DNA of 64,000 nucleotides from Thelephora terrestris (taxonomy: Eukaryota; Basidiomycota; Agaricomycetes; Thelephorales; Thelephoraceae): NCBI GenBank assembly GCA_015956445.1, contig WIUZ02000001.1:2976001-3040000 (forward strand). The letters are read 5' to 3'. The position numbers were made by a program, and so were the translations under genes. Under the pieces are notes generated by a model. That model did not search any database, was not told the DNA's origin, and was given only the letters and a program-made list of their open reading frames with translations. This document shows positions 20,064-31,616 of the stretch, one piece after another (position 1 is the stretch's first letter; each line of letters starts with the position of its first letter).

Positions 20064-23000
20064 ATGACCACCAGCGTGAAGAAAGGTGTATGGGAGCCCC
20101 TCCCACTCATCGTCTATGGCTACGCAGTCCATCCGCTCTCCCAATCCCGTCGAGATACCCATTACTCAAATCGGACGCGAATGTCTGCTTTCACCGACGT
20201 TTCTGGGACGACGGATGACCCCCTAATCCACCGGGATATTGTTTCCTTGGAAGTCGGTGATGAGATCTATGCCTTCGAAAAGTACACGCCAAAGGGAAAA
20301 GAAGTGGAGGGGGTGTGGTATCGGGGGTACGCGTGCATTGTTCCATGAGCCAGGGTTCTGCGCTTACATTTAATAGTTACGTTGTCTGCACATCTCGGAG
20401 ACCTCCAATAAACTTGTCGGCCGACCCATCGACATCAAAAGCTGCCACCAAAACCGAGGAATTACAGCAGGTTTTCATTGGAATTTTCCCTGCTTCCCAC
20501 ATCTATGTACGAGATGAGTTGGCCGACCCGCAAGGGCGACTCGCTGAAGTTGCGACGCGTCTCAACGGCAGCTCACCTAATCTCAACGTACAAACACCCC
20601 CGCAAGACCCACCCGCCAAGGAGGAGGACCCAGATCTATGGTCTATGGCTCGTAAATCCTTCAAGGTCGGCCCTCGCCCCGACCAAGCGAACACTTCCCG
20701 AGGGGCCCTTCCAGTCTATCCCGCAAGCCTCAGGTCCGCCTCCCCCACCGAATCTCATATGATGAAACCCCTCCCCCCGAGATTCTCGCTCAAATCAGGG
20801 GATGACACCGCGTCTGGCGCCTTTCAGCCGATCATAGATGAGATCGCCTCCGCGTTGCGAGAATGGCACTCCCTCATGTTCCACTACCTCGCTTCCCGTG
20901 ATTACAAACTTTTTCATCTCGTACGCGAGCACATCGAAGCCCTTCATTTCGGGAGACGTCAATTACTGGTGCAAACACTCAGTCTGGAGGAAACCACCAG
21001 CCTCAGAAGGGAATGCGTTGTACGATTAGTTGCGGGGAATATCATCCAAGGTTTGGATGTAATCGTGCGACATCCAACCTGGGGGGCATTGGTGACAGTA
21101 GACGTCGAAGGCGAAGTAGACCCAAGGAGCTGGGTCAGTCCTGTACGCATGTACGCAATGCAGGTCGCTCTGGCGTATATGAACCCGCTTTCATCTCCGA
21201 GCGTCTCAAAAGCCTCTCTAACCACCGCATTTGACCTCCCCACCCCATTCGGCTCCCTTCCCTCGCCACTCACCCCAAATTCTTCTGATTCAACCCGATT
21301 AAGAGGCACTCCCCGTGGCCACGGCTCATTCAGCATACCCACTCCGACTCCATCGGGCAAGGCTCGGTTCTATCACGTGTACCTCGACGTTCGCGCGTTC
21401 GTTGCCTCTCCTTGTTCGCCTGGGGAATTCGCGGAACTCTATTTCTCCCTATACAACAGGTCTGACGGCAAATTCCTTACTGAGGAGTTCTGTGTACACC
21501 TCAATCATAACGGCGTTTTGGCGCGAGATCCCACGGCTCGCATCAAGACCCTATTTACGGATTTGGTACTGTCGGATGTGCAGGATCCGATTTACCTCGT
21601 TTGCCGGATTGTCCGAAACGGTGCCATGAAGATGAGCTCGAATCCGGGCTCAGACTTTGGGAGAGCACGGCGTGGCTCGGACGCTTCGTTCCGGGACGGA
21701 CCTGACCGCATCTCGTCTTCTTGGGATCCTTCGATGAGTTCCCTGGTGCTATCGCCGAACGGAGCACGATCTCCGGTTGGCGAAAATAACTTTTATCGAA
21801 GGCCTTTTGGCTGTGCCGTTATAGAACTCTCTCAGCTCACACAGTTGGTCCAAGAAAACCTGGACATCTCGGCCACTCGAGAACACAGCATGCCAATCTT
21901 TGTCCCCGTGAATGAAACCATATTCTCTGTGCTGCACCAGGATATCATCATGGGTAACAGTAAAGAATACGAGAAGTCGCCAAGGTACAGTCGGCGTTTC
22001 ACCCCTCCCCCCTCTTGCTGACACTTCGATAATAGGGCAGAGATGATAGCTGTGTCCCTCAAGGTTTTCCGCGGCCAGGCCGAAACGATCATCCGAGAGA
22101 ACTCCTCCCTGCTACAAGATGCATGTATTACCTTGCGTCTCAGCTTCCCCGATGTAGTCTTTCCCGGGGACCTGAGGAACGAAATGTACATCAAATTATG
22201 GAGTGCGGATTTCTCATCTTCGGGAAACAGCCAGGCGCGCAGGAGTGTAGCGAACTTCACTCGTAGTGCTGTCAGTAACCCACACGGTAACGTCCAAGTC
22301 ACGATGGAAGTTCGTGATCAGGACGGCAATTCTGTTCCTCCTATCCTCTCCGCCGGAAGCGGAGAGCCCCCCACAACCCAGTTCAACTCCATGGTCTTCC
22401 AGCGGAACCACCAGCCGACCTTTGGGGAGCTCGTTAAGCTCTCTCTCCCACTGGGTGGAATCACGAGGTGGCATGTGTTCTTTACCTTCCGCAACCGCGG
22501 GCGAGACAAGCAACACCGAGGAAATGGCGAACCTTCTGATAGACCATTTGCATTTGCATTCGTCCCCCTCTTCCCTGACGGACGAGCGGCTCTCGAAGAT
22601 GGCCCCCATACCCTCCTGCTTTACCGCGCGGATCGCCTAAACCAGGTCACACCGGACATGTATCTAGGAGCACCTTCATGGGTCCCTCCCGGGCAGAAGC
22701 CCGACCAAATCTTCATCCCTCCGGAATTACAGAAAGTGGCTCCCGTCATGAAGGACACCTTGACAATCCGGAACTCCCTTTGCTCGACAAAATACACACA
22801 GAACCCCGTGTTACTGAGCCTGCTTTACTGGGAGCAAGTAACAGATGAAGAAGAATTGAAGACTGTGCTAACCAAGTTCACGTTTGTGGGAGAAGTAGAG
22901 ATTGTCAAGTTCCTTGGAGATATCTTCAACTCGTTGTTCGGTATCATGGTGTCCAAGCATAACGATGCAGGGCAGATCGACCTTCTTGTTTTCAACGCCC

Positions 23001-26000
23001 TCGTGACAGTACTGCGGATTGTACAGGACCGGAGGTTCAACAACTTCCAGCCAGTTCTCGACGTCTACATCGAGAACCATTTCAACTGCCCTCTGGCGTC
23101 CAGCCATATGATGCGCTCGATGAACCTCCTGCTGGCCGATCCTACTTCCCCGGATACCGCCTCCTCCCTTCGGGCCGCCCTTACGGTGTGGGACTATGTG
23201 TTCAAGTTTATCACCAGGTCGCGCGAGTTGCAGAAAGTCAAGGATCTCGGAATTGCCGGGGGAGCCACCGCAGAGCACCTGGAGTCCACCTTCAGAAGAG
23301 AATTGCGTGCCCATCTCGGGGAGATCAACAAGATGCTATCCACCACAACGCCTGCTTCGATCATCGGAACTCAAACTATGGCCCTGCAAAACTTCACCTT
23401 GATCCTCCCGGAGCTCGCCAAGATTTTCCCCATCACAGAACTGGTCTCCCACGTTCGTACTTTCGCCAACGCGATCGTGATTGGCAAGGGGAGAATCGTG
23501 GTGTGGAAGTTGATCATGTTCCTCCAGGTCGTCAGGGGATTCTTGTTCGATACTCCGAACTCGCGTTCGCTCCTACTGGAGGCAGTCGTAATCTGGATTA
23601 AGCCTCACTTCGGGCGTTTCGATGAATATGTCCAGACGAACCTTGGCGACTCGGAAGCAACTAAGGACGCTGCACGAGTCAACTGGTTGGAGAATGTCAG
23701 ATTATGCGTGACTATCATCGCTGTTATGTTGGACAAGCTCTGTACATCTCTGGTTCAGCCAGCGATTCTGGCAGACAAAGGTCTCTTAAGGAAGGAACAG
23801 GATAACGTGGATTACTTGCTCTCGCTTCTTCCCAGGTTTGACACAGGAATTTTCTCTTGCCAGATGACTGCTTATACACGTTTGCAGGTTGGTCGAGTCC
23901 TACCACGAGTATCAAAGTCCCGCTTCACAACGCGCGATGCAACAAGTGCGGTCAACGAGTACACAGCCCTCAATTATTCCCGTCACATTCCCCGAATCCT
24001 ACCCTTTCTCCCTCCTGTCGCACCTTCCCAAATGGCCAGCAAATGGATCAATGAGCAATGATTTCTCAGCCATGTTTTACCCTGGTCTTGGCGAAACTGC
24101 GATGATCTTCCTGGTTCTGCTGTCTGTGACATCGAAGAAGCAGCTGCTGGACTTCCTCGAGTCGAGCTTCGAGATCGAGGGGCGAGAAAACTTCTCCAAG
24201 ATGCTTATTTCGATATTCAAGGTCGCCTCGTCGATATTGGACAATGAAGCGTTCCCCGCGAGTTGGCTCAACGTGAACATCCTCGCTCACAAGGTCTTGA
24301 TCAGGTTCTGGGATCCCGTTGCGACGATCTTGGAGCGAGAGTTTATCCCTGGGCCTGATGGCGTTTTCGAGTTCGACAAGAATCTGTGGATAGAAGGGTT
24401 CCATATGTTGCTGAAGTTATTGTCATCTGAGCAACTCGTCATTGAGGACTTCAGCCCACAGGTAGCGGTGTTTCGTGTAATGTGTGCGCTTTGTTGAAAA
24501 CTCTTTCTAGAAACGCCGCGCGGTGTGGCGCTTGGCCGGTGACATTCGAGGTGAAGGCGCTACGATATTGCTCCGATTGTGGGATTCCTTGGGGTGGCCG
24601 GAGGATGTGTCGCTTAGTAATGGAGCTGTCTCTCGCTATGGGGTATGTCTGACCACATTCCTCTGAATTCTTCCTGACCCTGTTCTCAGGGATACCAAGT
24701 ATCTCTCAGCTCCCTCGTAGGACGGGTCGTGAACCTGTGTCTCAGTCACCATGACCTACTCCGAAACAAAGCCGTCCAAATCCTCTACAGCATGATCGTT
24801 TCTGAATATCACGTTTCACACCACTTCGACCACATCGAGAATGAGCTCGTTAGCAAGCTCGATCAACTGTTCATGTCTGATAGCAAAGGAGACGACATCT
24901 CTCGCGCCTTCTTCATTGGACACCTCAGACACTTGTTCGAAACTTCCTCTGTGGACGAGCAGTTGCGCGAGTGCGTCGCGAACTTCTTGGATTCCGTTGA
25001 TCTGTTCTTGGAGTTGCTCCTGAGTGTCAAGGCACTCCCTGAAGGCGAAGAATTCTCGGACGACCGTGTGATCGCTACGGTATGGCTCTCCTGAAAATTT
25101 TGATAGGCCTTTGTTGACTGTTAACCCGTAGCTGCGTCTCATGAACTTCATCCGGAGAATTGGGCGGGACGAGATGTACATCAAATATGTTCACCAGCTC
25201 GTTAACGTAAGCCCCCCGTATCGTACCGTAACACATCACTCAAACCGGTTTTTCAGATGCATCTTCAATCACAAAACTATGTCGAAGCGGCACTCACGCT
25301 CAAACTCCATGCTGAGATGCATGAGTGGGATCTCACTTCTTTCGTTGACGCGATGGAAGATCTTGGATTACCTCAGCAGTCACAATTTCACAGAAAGGAG
25401 ACACTTTACCTTCTCATCCTTGATTACCTGGGCAAGGGCAAAGCTTGGGAAAGTGCTATTGAGATCTGCAAGGAACTCGCATACCAACATGCGGAGATCA
25501 CCTTCAACTAGTAAGTTGACCCTTCCATCTCTCGACCTCCACCGTGCTCACTTGCTCATAGTGCTCGACTGGCCGAGATCCTCCGTCATCAGGCCACACT
25601 TTTGGAACATATCGTGACAGACGAGCGTTACTACGCCGAGTACTTTAGGGTCGCATTTTACGGAAACTTCCCTGTGGCCCTGCGGAACAAACAGTTCATC
25701 GTACGTACCGAGATGCCTCCATTTCCAAGTTCGCTGTAATGTCTAACCATGCAAACTAGTACCGCGGCTTCGAGTGGGAGAAACTGGCTGCATTTTGTGA
25801 TCGAATGTTCAACAAGCACCCTGGGGCACAGCTGTTCAGAAGTCCAGGCGACCCCCCTGTCGATATCCGATTCGGGACAGATCAGTACATCCAATGTACC
25901 TCCGTGTCTCCCGAACCAGACCGCTCCCTGCCGATATTCTCTAACTTGGATGTGCCGCTTGCGGTGAGGTCCTATTACGAACACAGGTCTGTACTGTCAT

Positions 26001-27137
26001 TTCTTGTCTGGTGGGAGATACCTTGACACCTTATTCTGTCGAACAGCGCTATCAATCTGTTCAGCAGCTCGAGGCCTATCGCTAAGGGGCGAGATAGCTC
26101 GGAGGAGTCCTGGATCGAAAAGACCTACTTCACCACAGAAGAAGCATTCCCTACCGTCCTGCGCAGATCGGAGATCGTTGCAGTTGAAGTAGTAGAAATC
26201 TCACCCATCGAACGGGTGCTCAACGATGTCGAGCTCCGCACAAAGGAGCTCGGGGGCCTGTATACGAGGTACTCAGCCGCTATCAAGACCGGGCAACTGG
26301 TGTCCACGAATCCGTTGACAATGGCATTAAACACTGCCGTCGACGCACCACAAGAGAACGGGGTGCCATCCTTCCGACACTTCTTAACCAACGAGTACAT
26401 CATGAGGAACCCAGACAAGATCCAGACCATAGAACGACTGCGTATTGCTGTTGATGATCACGTACGCGTATATTCCCCTCAACCTCAGACTGTAGTAGAC
26501 TCATCCGCACGCCTAGGTCCGGATAATCGACAGCTGTCTCCGGTTGCATGGTCAGATGTGCCCTGCGGAAATGCTCACGATTCACGAAGGCACCCTCGAA
26601 AAGTTTTTCCGAAAGAACTTCTCCGAGGAGATCCGTCGTCTAGCTGTTGGCAATGGAATAGGTGACGGAAGATCGAACGTTACACCCCTCCCCATGTCCG
26701 TGGGTTCTCCTGTGGCTTCCAAGCCCTCTCTGTACGAGCGGTCGGCGAATCAGTCACTCGCGAGTGTGTCGACGAGCCGCCCGACTCAAAGCGGACCACT
26801 TCAACTGTCCGGACCCACGACGACGCCCCGGCCGCCTTCACCGCCTTCTGGTTTCCTTAGTACCAGAATTGGGATGATGGAGAGCCCGAACGAAGGACAA
26901 TCTCCTGCTCAGACCCCACTTCAGAGACACCTCGCGCACTTGGTTAGGCATGGATTCAATGGAGTTTCGTCGCGACCGGATAACGATTCGCACCTGTCCC
27001 AATCCCCACCGCTCTCGCACGCGAATTTGCCTGGGACTGCTCCTGGTTCTGCTTCTATCGCATCTGTGACCGGGTCCGGATCCATCAAGACGAGGTTCTC
27101 GAACAAGTTTGGAAGTCTGAATTTTGGAAGGGGCTAA
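20064..27137 (+). CDS. DOCK-family guanine-nucleotide exchange factor
   Basis: Twelve exons (20064-20326, 20377-21984, 22036-23835, 23888-24461, 24511-24642, 24690-25079, 25132-25206, 25257-25510, 25562-25700, 25760-25986, 26047-26461, 26517-27137) total 6498 nt, exactly 2165 codons plus stop. An SH3-like N-terminus (about 1-110: GDEIYAFEKY, GVWYRGYVVC) precedes a long middle. The DHR-1 (C2) domain lies at about 650-825 (ITLRLSFPDVVFPGDLRNEM, FTFRNRG, FVPLFP). The DHR-2 exchange domain lies at about 1590-2000 (MHLQSQNYVEAALTLKLHAE, DERYYAEYFRVAFYG, FEWEKLAAF, ERVLNDVELRTKELGGLY, VRIIDSCLRLHGQMCPAE). Ser/Pro-rich sequence ends the protein. DHR-1 binds phosphoinositides and DHR-2 activates Rac/Cdc42-type GTPases at membranes, controlling actin and polarity. 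Every splice join restores family sequence. Start: first ATG in the SH3 frame. Confidence 0.93.
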
Positions 27138-28569
27138 CTCGAAGTCAACCCACTTCATCCGTCGACCCACCACCCATCGCTCACACACCTCACGGCCGTT
27201 TGTGTTTTTTCTTCTCTTTTTTTGCTTCCCCTGTGCATTGCGTCTTCCTTTTCCTTTGAGGGATCTTCTCTGCGATTTATTGCGTATAGCTAATTCGGAT
27301 TCTCGGTGTACATATCCGTCGTCCCAGTGGCTGTCTTTCTCCCTCGTTATATCCTTATTACTTTTACTATATCTCTTTCATTTTCGCGTGGGGTTGGACT
27401 CGAGTTTCTCTCCCCCTTTCTACCCGTACTCGATGAATGATTAAACTTACAGGACTTCCATCTTTTACTCCTTCGCCCTACTATATAGCCTGTTACATAA
27501 GAAAACGTACTTCACATACATTGGTAGAATCGGATCCTAAATACGAAACGCTTTCCTAATCCAGTCCCTTGAACCACGTACAGTTAGCAAACGTGGATAG
27601 CCAGTGCTACTTACCGCCAGTAGTGGGATTGCTACTAGGCTAGGAGTCACGCATCATAATCTGATTTCGTCGTTTGCACATTTCCGTTTACGAACGAGGA
27701 GTCTTCTTGTGTGTTGCAGAGCCTCTTACACGAGAGGAAAAACCTCCAGCCGGCCGGCTTCTAGCTACGGGAAAGGGGTCAGGGATCTAGAAGAACCGAG
27801 CACAACAGTCCACTCCGTATTCGCTTTTAATATCTTGAATATTTATTGATAACAAGACGAGTTCGATCTGCAATGTGGACGAGCGATAGAAGGGAGAAAT
27901 TAGAAAAAGTGAAAGTTGGAAAAAAGGAAAACAATAGCGAGGAGATTAGTCGAGAGGATATATATATGTACAGAGCGAAACGTTGGGAGACCGAGATTCA
28001 CTGTCAACTGATAGTTGGGTACCAACGAAAACACGGCGGACCATTGCATAGGAGGCGCCAAGAAGCAAAAGGACGGAGTCGAGAACAAGTTTCGAGATAA
28101 AGTGGATAAAAACTGGCGATAGCGGGGCCTCTCGTGAAGAAAAAAAGGGAAAACACTGAGGACTGGGGGTTTTCGTGAGCATTGTAAGAAGAGAGGGGGT
28201 TAAGACAGCAGGGGATCGACCAAAGTGGAAGACGAGAGAGGAGCAGATAGATCAGGCAGCGAGAACCGAGGGGAAGGAATCTGAGGTAGGAGGATATAGA
28301 GAACACTTAGGATAGATGAGGAATAACACAAAACGCAAAGAGAACACTACATGCAGCTGCAAAAACATGCAGATTTGTTAGTGAACAAGGGAATGGGCAT
28401 TGGCTGTTTATACATTGTGAGCTGGAGCGGATCCTGATGCGAGAACGGGTGAAAAGAGCTGGAGAGGTGCGGTCGTGAGACAGCATGGGCGGACCAGGTG
28501 GGGGTCTATGCATGTCTATGCGTTATGCAGTGATGATGACGAGAATCTGGGTGACGACAAGGGCAGGGA
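27138..28569. other. Convergent 3' flanks of the DOCK and HMG-box genes
   Basis: About 1.4 kb between converging stop codons. The first part is T/C-rich untranslated-like sequence; the rest is A/G-rich with only short open frames. I see no gene or structured RNA. Confidence 0.55.
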
Positions 28570-30366
28570 TTAGGACACGGCCCTGACGCTCCAAGGTTGA
28601 GGTTCAACCATGGGTGAGTCCATCGCTTCCTCTTCCTCCATGTCAACTGGGACCGGAATCCTCCTGCCCCAGCAGCCCCCAACAGACCGTGGCTTCTCAC
28701 CAGCAGATGCCCCCGACGGGGGTTGGTAGAAGCCCTCTCGTTCCTCATCTTCCTCAGGCTTAATGATGATAGTAGAGGAAGACGAGACCCGATGGGTTTG
28801 TGTCTCCTCGGGGGTGAGATGATCGGTGGGGTTATGGTCCAGATCGGCGTGAGGGTCTGTAATGAAGTTGTTGAAGAAGTCGACGACATCCGAAACCCCC
28901 AGGGTCTGGTTGTCTTGTGAAGGCCGCTGCTCGACGTGAGGTGTAGCTTCCGGAGGCGAAAGGTGATCCGGGCCGAGCGTGGGTGCCCAATCGTTTGGGT
29001 TATTTGGGTCCCCAATGGCACCGAAATCGAGCTCGAAACTGTGCGGGGGTTCGGCAGTAAGCGCACTCTGAGGATAAGACAGGTGGAAAATGGATTGATC
29101 AGGAACATTGGACAGCATGCTTAGATAGCTGTTCAAATCCTGTTCCCCAAGGCCCAGGTTAAGTTGAGGCTGTTGGATTTGGAAGGGAATAAATTCGAGC
29201 TATGGATGGGTTAGTCAGAGCCATTGGCATGGTTAGAAACTTACTTGATTAAACGGTTCAAACTCGATGGGGGATAACAATTCATTCTGGGCCAGCCCAT
29301 CGGATGGATGGAGGTGATCTTGTTCGGCTGCTGCGGGCTCGCCAGCAGTTGAGTGGCCCTCGGCCGGAGTGACAGGAGAGACAGACTGTAACCAAGCAGC
29401 CACGTCTTCTTGTGTCCACTGCGAGGTGGTGGGCGGAGGGGGCTCCTGGGTGAACAGACCCAGTCCTGGAGGTGGGTGTATGGGGATAGTGCCATTCAGG
29501 AGTTGTGGGGGAATCGTAGGTACTGGGGGAATAGTAGGAGTCGGCATCGAGGCATCAGTAAGGTGATATTGTGCGAGCAACGATGGTGATGGAGGAAGCG
29601 AAGTAGCGTCGTCGAGATGTGGTGAAGGGACATCGTCGTTGATTGGAAAGAATGGAACTGGTGCAGGGGCATAGGTGATAAAATGTCGATCGGCAAGGGT
29701 GGGCGCAGGGTCGTTCTTTAAGGGAGAAGGAGATCTAGTTTTGCTACTGCGTTTCCGCTTCGACGTTGGAGAAACAGACCGAGAACCGCGTGAGGCTTGG
29801 ACTTTTTTAATGGCATCAGTGGCCGCCTTCGCCTTCTTGGCCGCTTTCACCTTGTCGGCCTTCTTAATCGGATTGAAGCGGTAATGAGGGTATCGGGCCT
29901 GGTGTTCGACCTTCTTTGCCTCAGCCAACATCTCAAAGTGCAGTTTGACATCTGGGGTGGCCTCCTTCCACGCCCTGCTTATGATAGCGGAGATCTCAGA
30001 CTGAGCACGGCCCTCAAGATCTGTGCGTTCCCTCGACATATGTGAGCGAAAGAGGATCCAACTATTGGGTGGCCGTGGTGGCCGCTCAGGATCTTGTTGA
30101 TGGGGCATAGGTTCGTCGGAATTTGCGCAAGTGAAACGAGTTGAGCTGGGTTCGTTTACAGGGAATTGACCGTAAGTAGGACGTGTATCCGGGATGGGTG
30201 AAGGGGCTGGAGGTGGATGATTTACGCGTCGTTGGGGGATGCTGATAGAGAGACGAGTCGAGCGCCGCACTTGGGGAGTGGGAGAGTGGTAGTAAGGTTG
30301 GAATTCAGGGTGGGAATTAACCAAAGAGATTTGGCCGTGTGGGTCCATGACCTGTGTTCGCAGCAT
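28570..30366 (-). CDS. HMG-box (MATA_HMG-type) transcription factor
   Basis: Two exons (30366-29245, 29199-28570) with a 45-nt phase-0 intron give 583 aa. The HMG box is at about residues 98-170: PERPPRPPNSWILFRSHMSR, SEISAIISRAWKEATPDVKL, then HQARYPHYRFNP. This is the single sequence-specific box seen in fungal mating and sexual-development regulators (MAT HMG, Prf1-like). A Lys-rich segment (KKADKVKAAKKAKAATDAI) and RKRSSKTR follow as a likely nuclear signal. The rest is Pro/Ser-rich with acidic clusters, as in activators. The product should bind DNA in the nucleus and regulate transcription. There is no partner homeodomain or pheromone gene in the window, so this is not evidence of a mating-type locus. 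Start: first ATG (MLRTQVMDPHG). Confidence 0.88.
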
Positions 30367-31616
30367 GATTAGGAAACGTCCCCCGTACTCGAAATCGCTC
30401 TGCCTGGATTGCAGGAAGGAAAGGATGGTGAAGACAGAGGATACGAGACGAGGAGACGGAGGTGGAAAACAAGCAACGGACTGAAATGATTTCTAGCCAT
30501 ATTTTCACAGCTTGAGTCGAATTGGTGGTCAAGCCGAATATTCCCATTCGGGCAGACAATGGAGCACGGCCTTTGCCGGCGTCCCCTTTAGTCGAACAAT
30601 GCCCTTCCCCTCCCTTACTCGTCAGGTTTGCACCCAAGATGGGTTACGACCTGGCGTGCTCGCTCTGGGATCACTCAGAAACTCTGCAGAAAATCAACGA
30701 AACCTCAGCAATACCGGTCACAACCGTCACGTGCGAGTGACTGTCCGCGTTCAGCTCTACACTTCACTTCCAGCCTCCTCCGTATCAGGTCGTTGAATTG
30801 GATTCCATTTGAGCTTGTTGTTACCGCCTCGTGGACCTCCGACGCTGGCTTGTTGCTAGTTTCATCGTCATACGTGAATCTATCTCCGCTCTTGATCTTT
30901 GCAATTGTTGTCGCATACTCAGATCTCGACGGGGATCAAGGATGAGGTAAACCCATACTTGGGTTGCGACGTGAAGCGACAGATAGTGCCTTGTACTAGT
31001 GTCAGCTCTTCCTCATACATTTCAAAATATACCCTCACCCAACCCTTCCTATGAAACCGCTTAAGGGCCCACATTCCCCTTTGTCCATTGTGAATCCCGA
31101 TATGTCCTCGCACGGATCCACCTACCTATCAAGAACCCCACTAGTGACACCGACAAGTACCTCACTTTCCGACGGAATGGCCGAGATATCATCGCCGTTG
31201 CAAGCGTGAGAAAAGCCACTCTTGAGCGCACCATCCCGCCACATGCCCCCAAAGCAAGGTTTCGTGAGCCTTTCGGTGAGATACTCAGGGTGGACTGCGC
31301 GTTGGGGAAAATCGAGTCATAGGAGGACAGTGCTCCCATTCAGATCCTTGCTCAATTGAGTCCTCCGGATGTGCGGCGGCTACAACTTTTTTCTGTATAC
31401 ATGCGATAAATTGTGGATGGTCAAGCATTCACTCAAAAATTCCTGCACCTACTCATCGGTACAGTGTTTCTTCTTTGCGATGTGGGATGCAGGGTGTGCC
31501 GTAGACCAAATCTGGTGGCGGCGGACTACAGACGCCGGCGGCCCGACGCTTCAAAATAAGATGACGCCCGCGATCGGCGGCTTTACCGACCCCGGAACTT
31601 AACCTCTTTCCCCACA
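30367..31616. promoter_or_regulatory. Divergent intergenic region between the HMG-box and MCC genes
   Basis: 1.25 kb that must hold both promoters. Minus-strand open frames around 30919-31339 (MRGHIGIHNGQRGMWALKRF and neighbours) look mildly coding, but I could not splice them into a convincing gene. Nothing else is recognised. Confidence 0.45.

Noticed and set aside
28570-30366. A mating-type locus centred on the HMG-box gene
   Set aside because: No homeodomain pair, pheromone precursor or pheromone receptor is nearby; HMG-box regulators are common elsewhere.
30919-31339. Minus-strand gene between the HMG-box and MCC genes
   Set aside because: The two frames look mildly coding but could not be joined into a model with a start, and no family was recognised.
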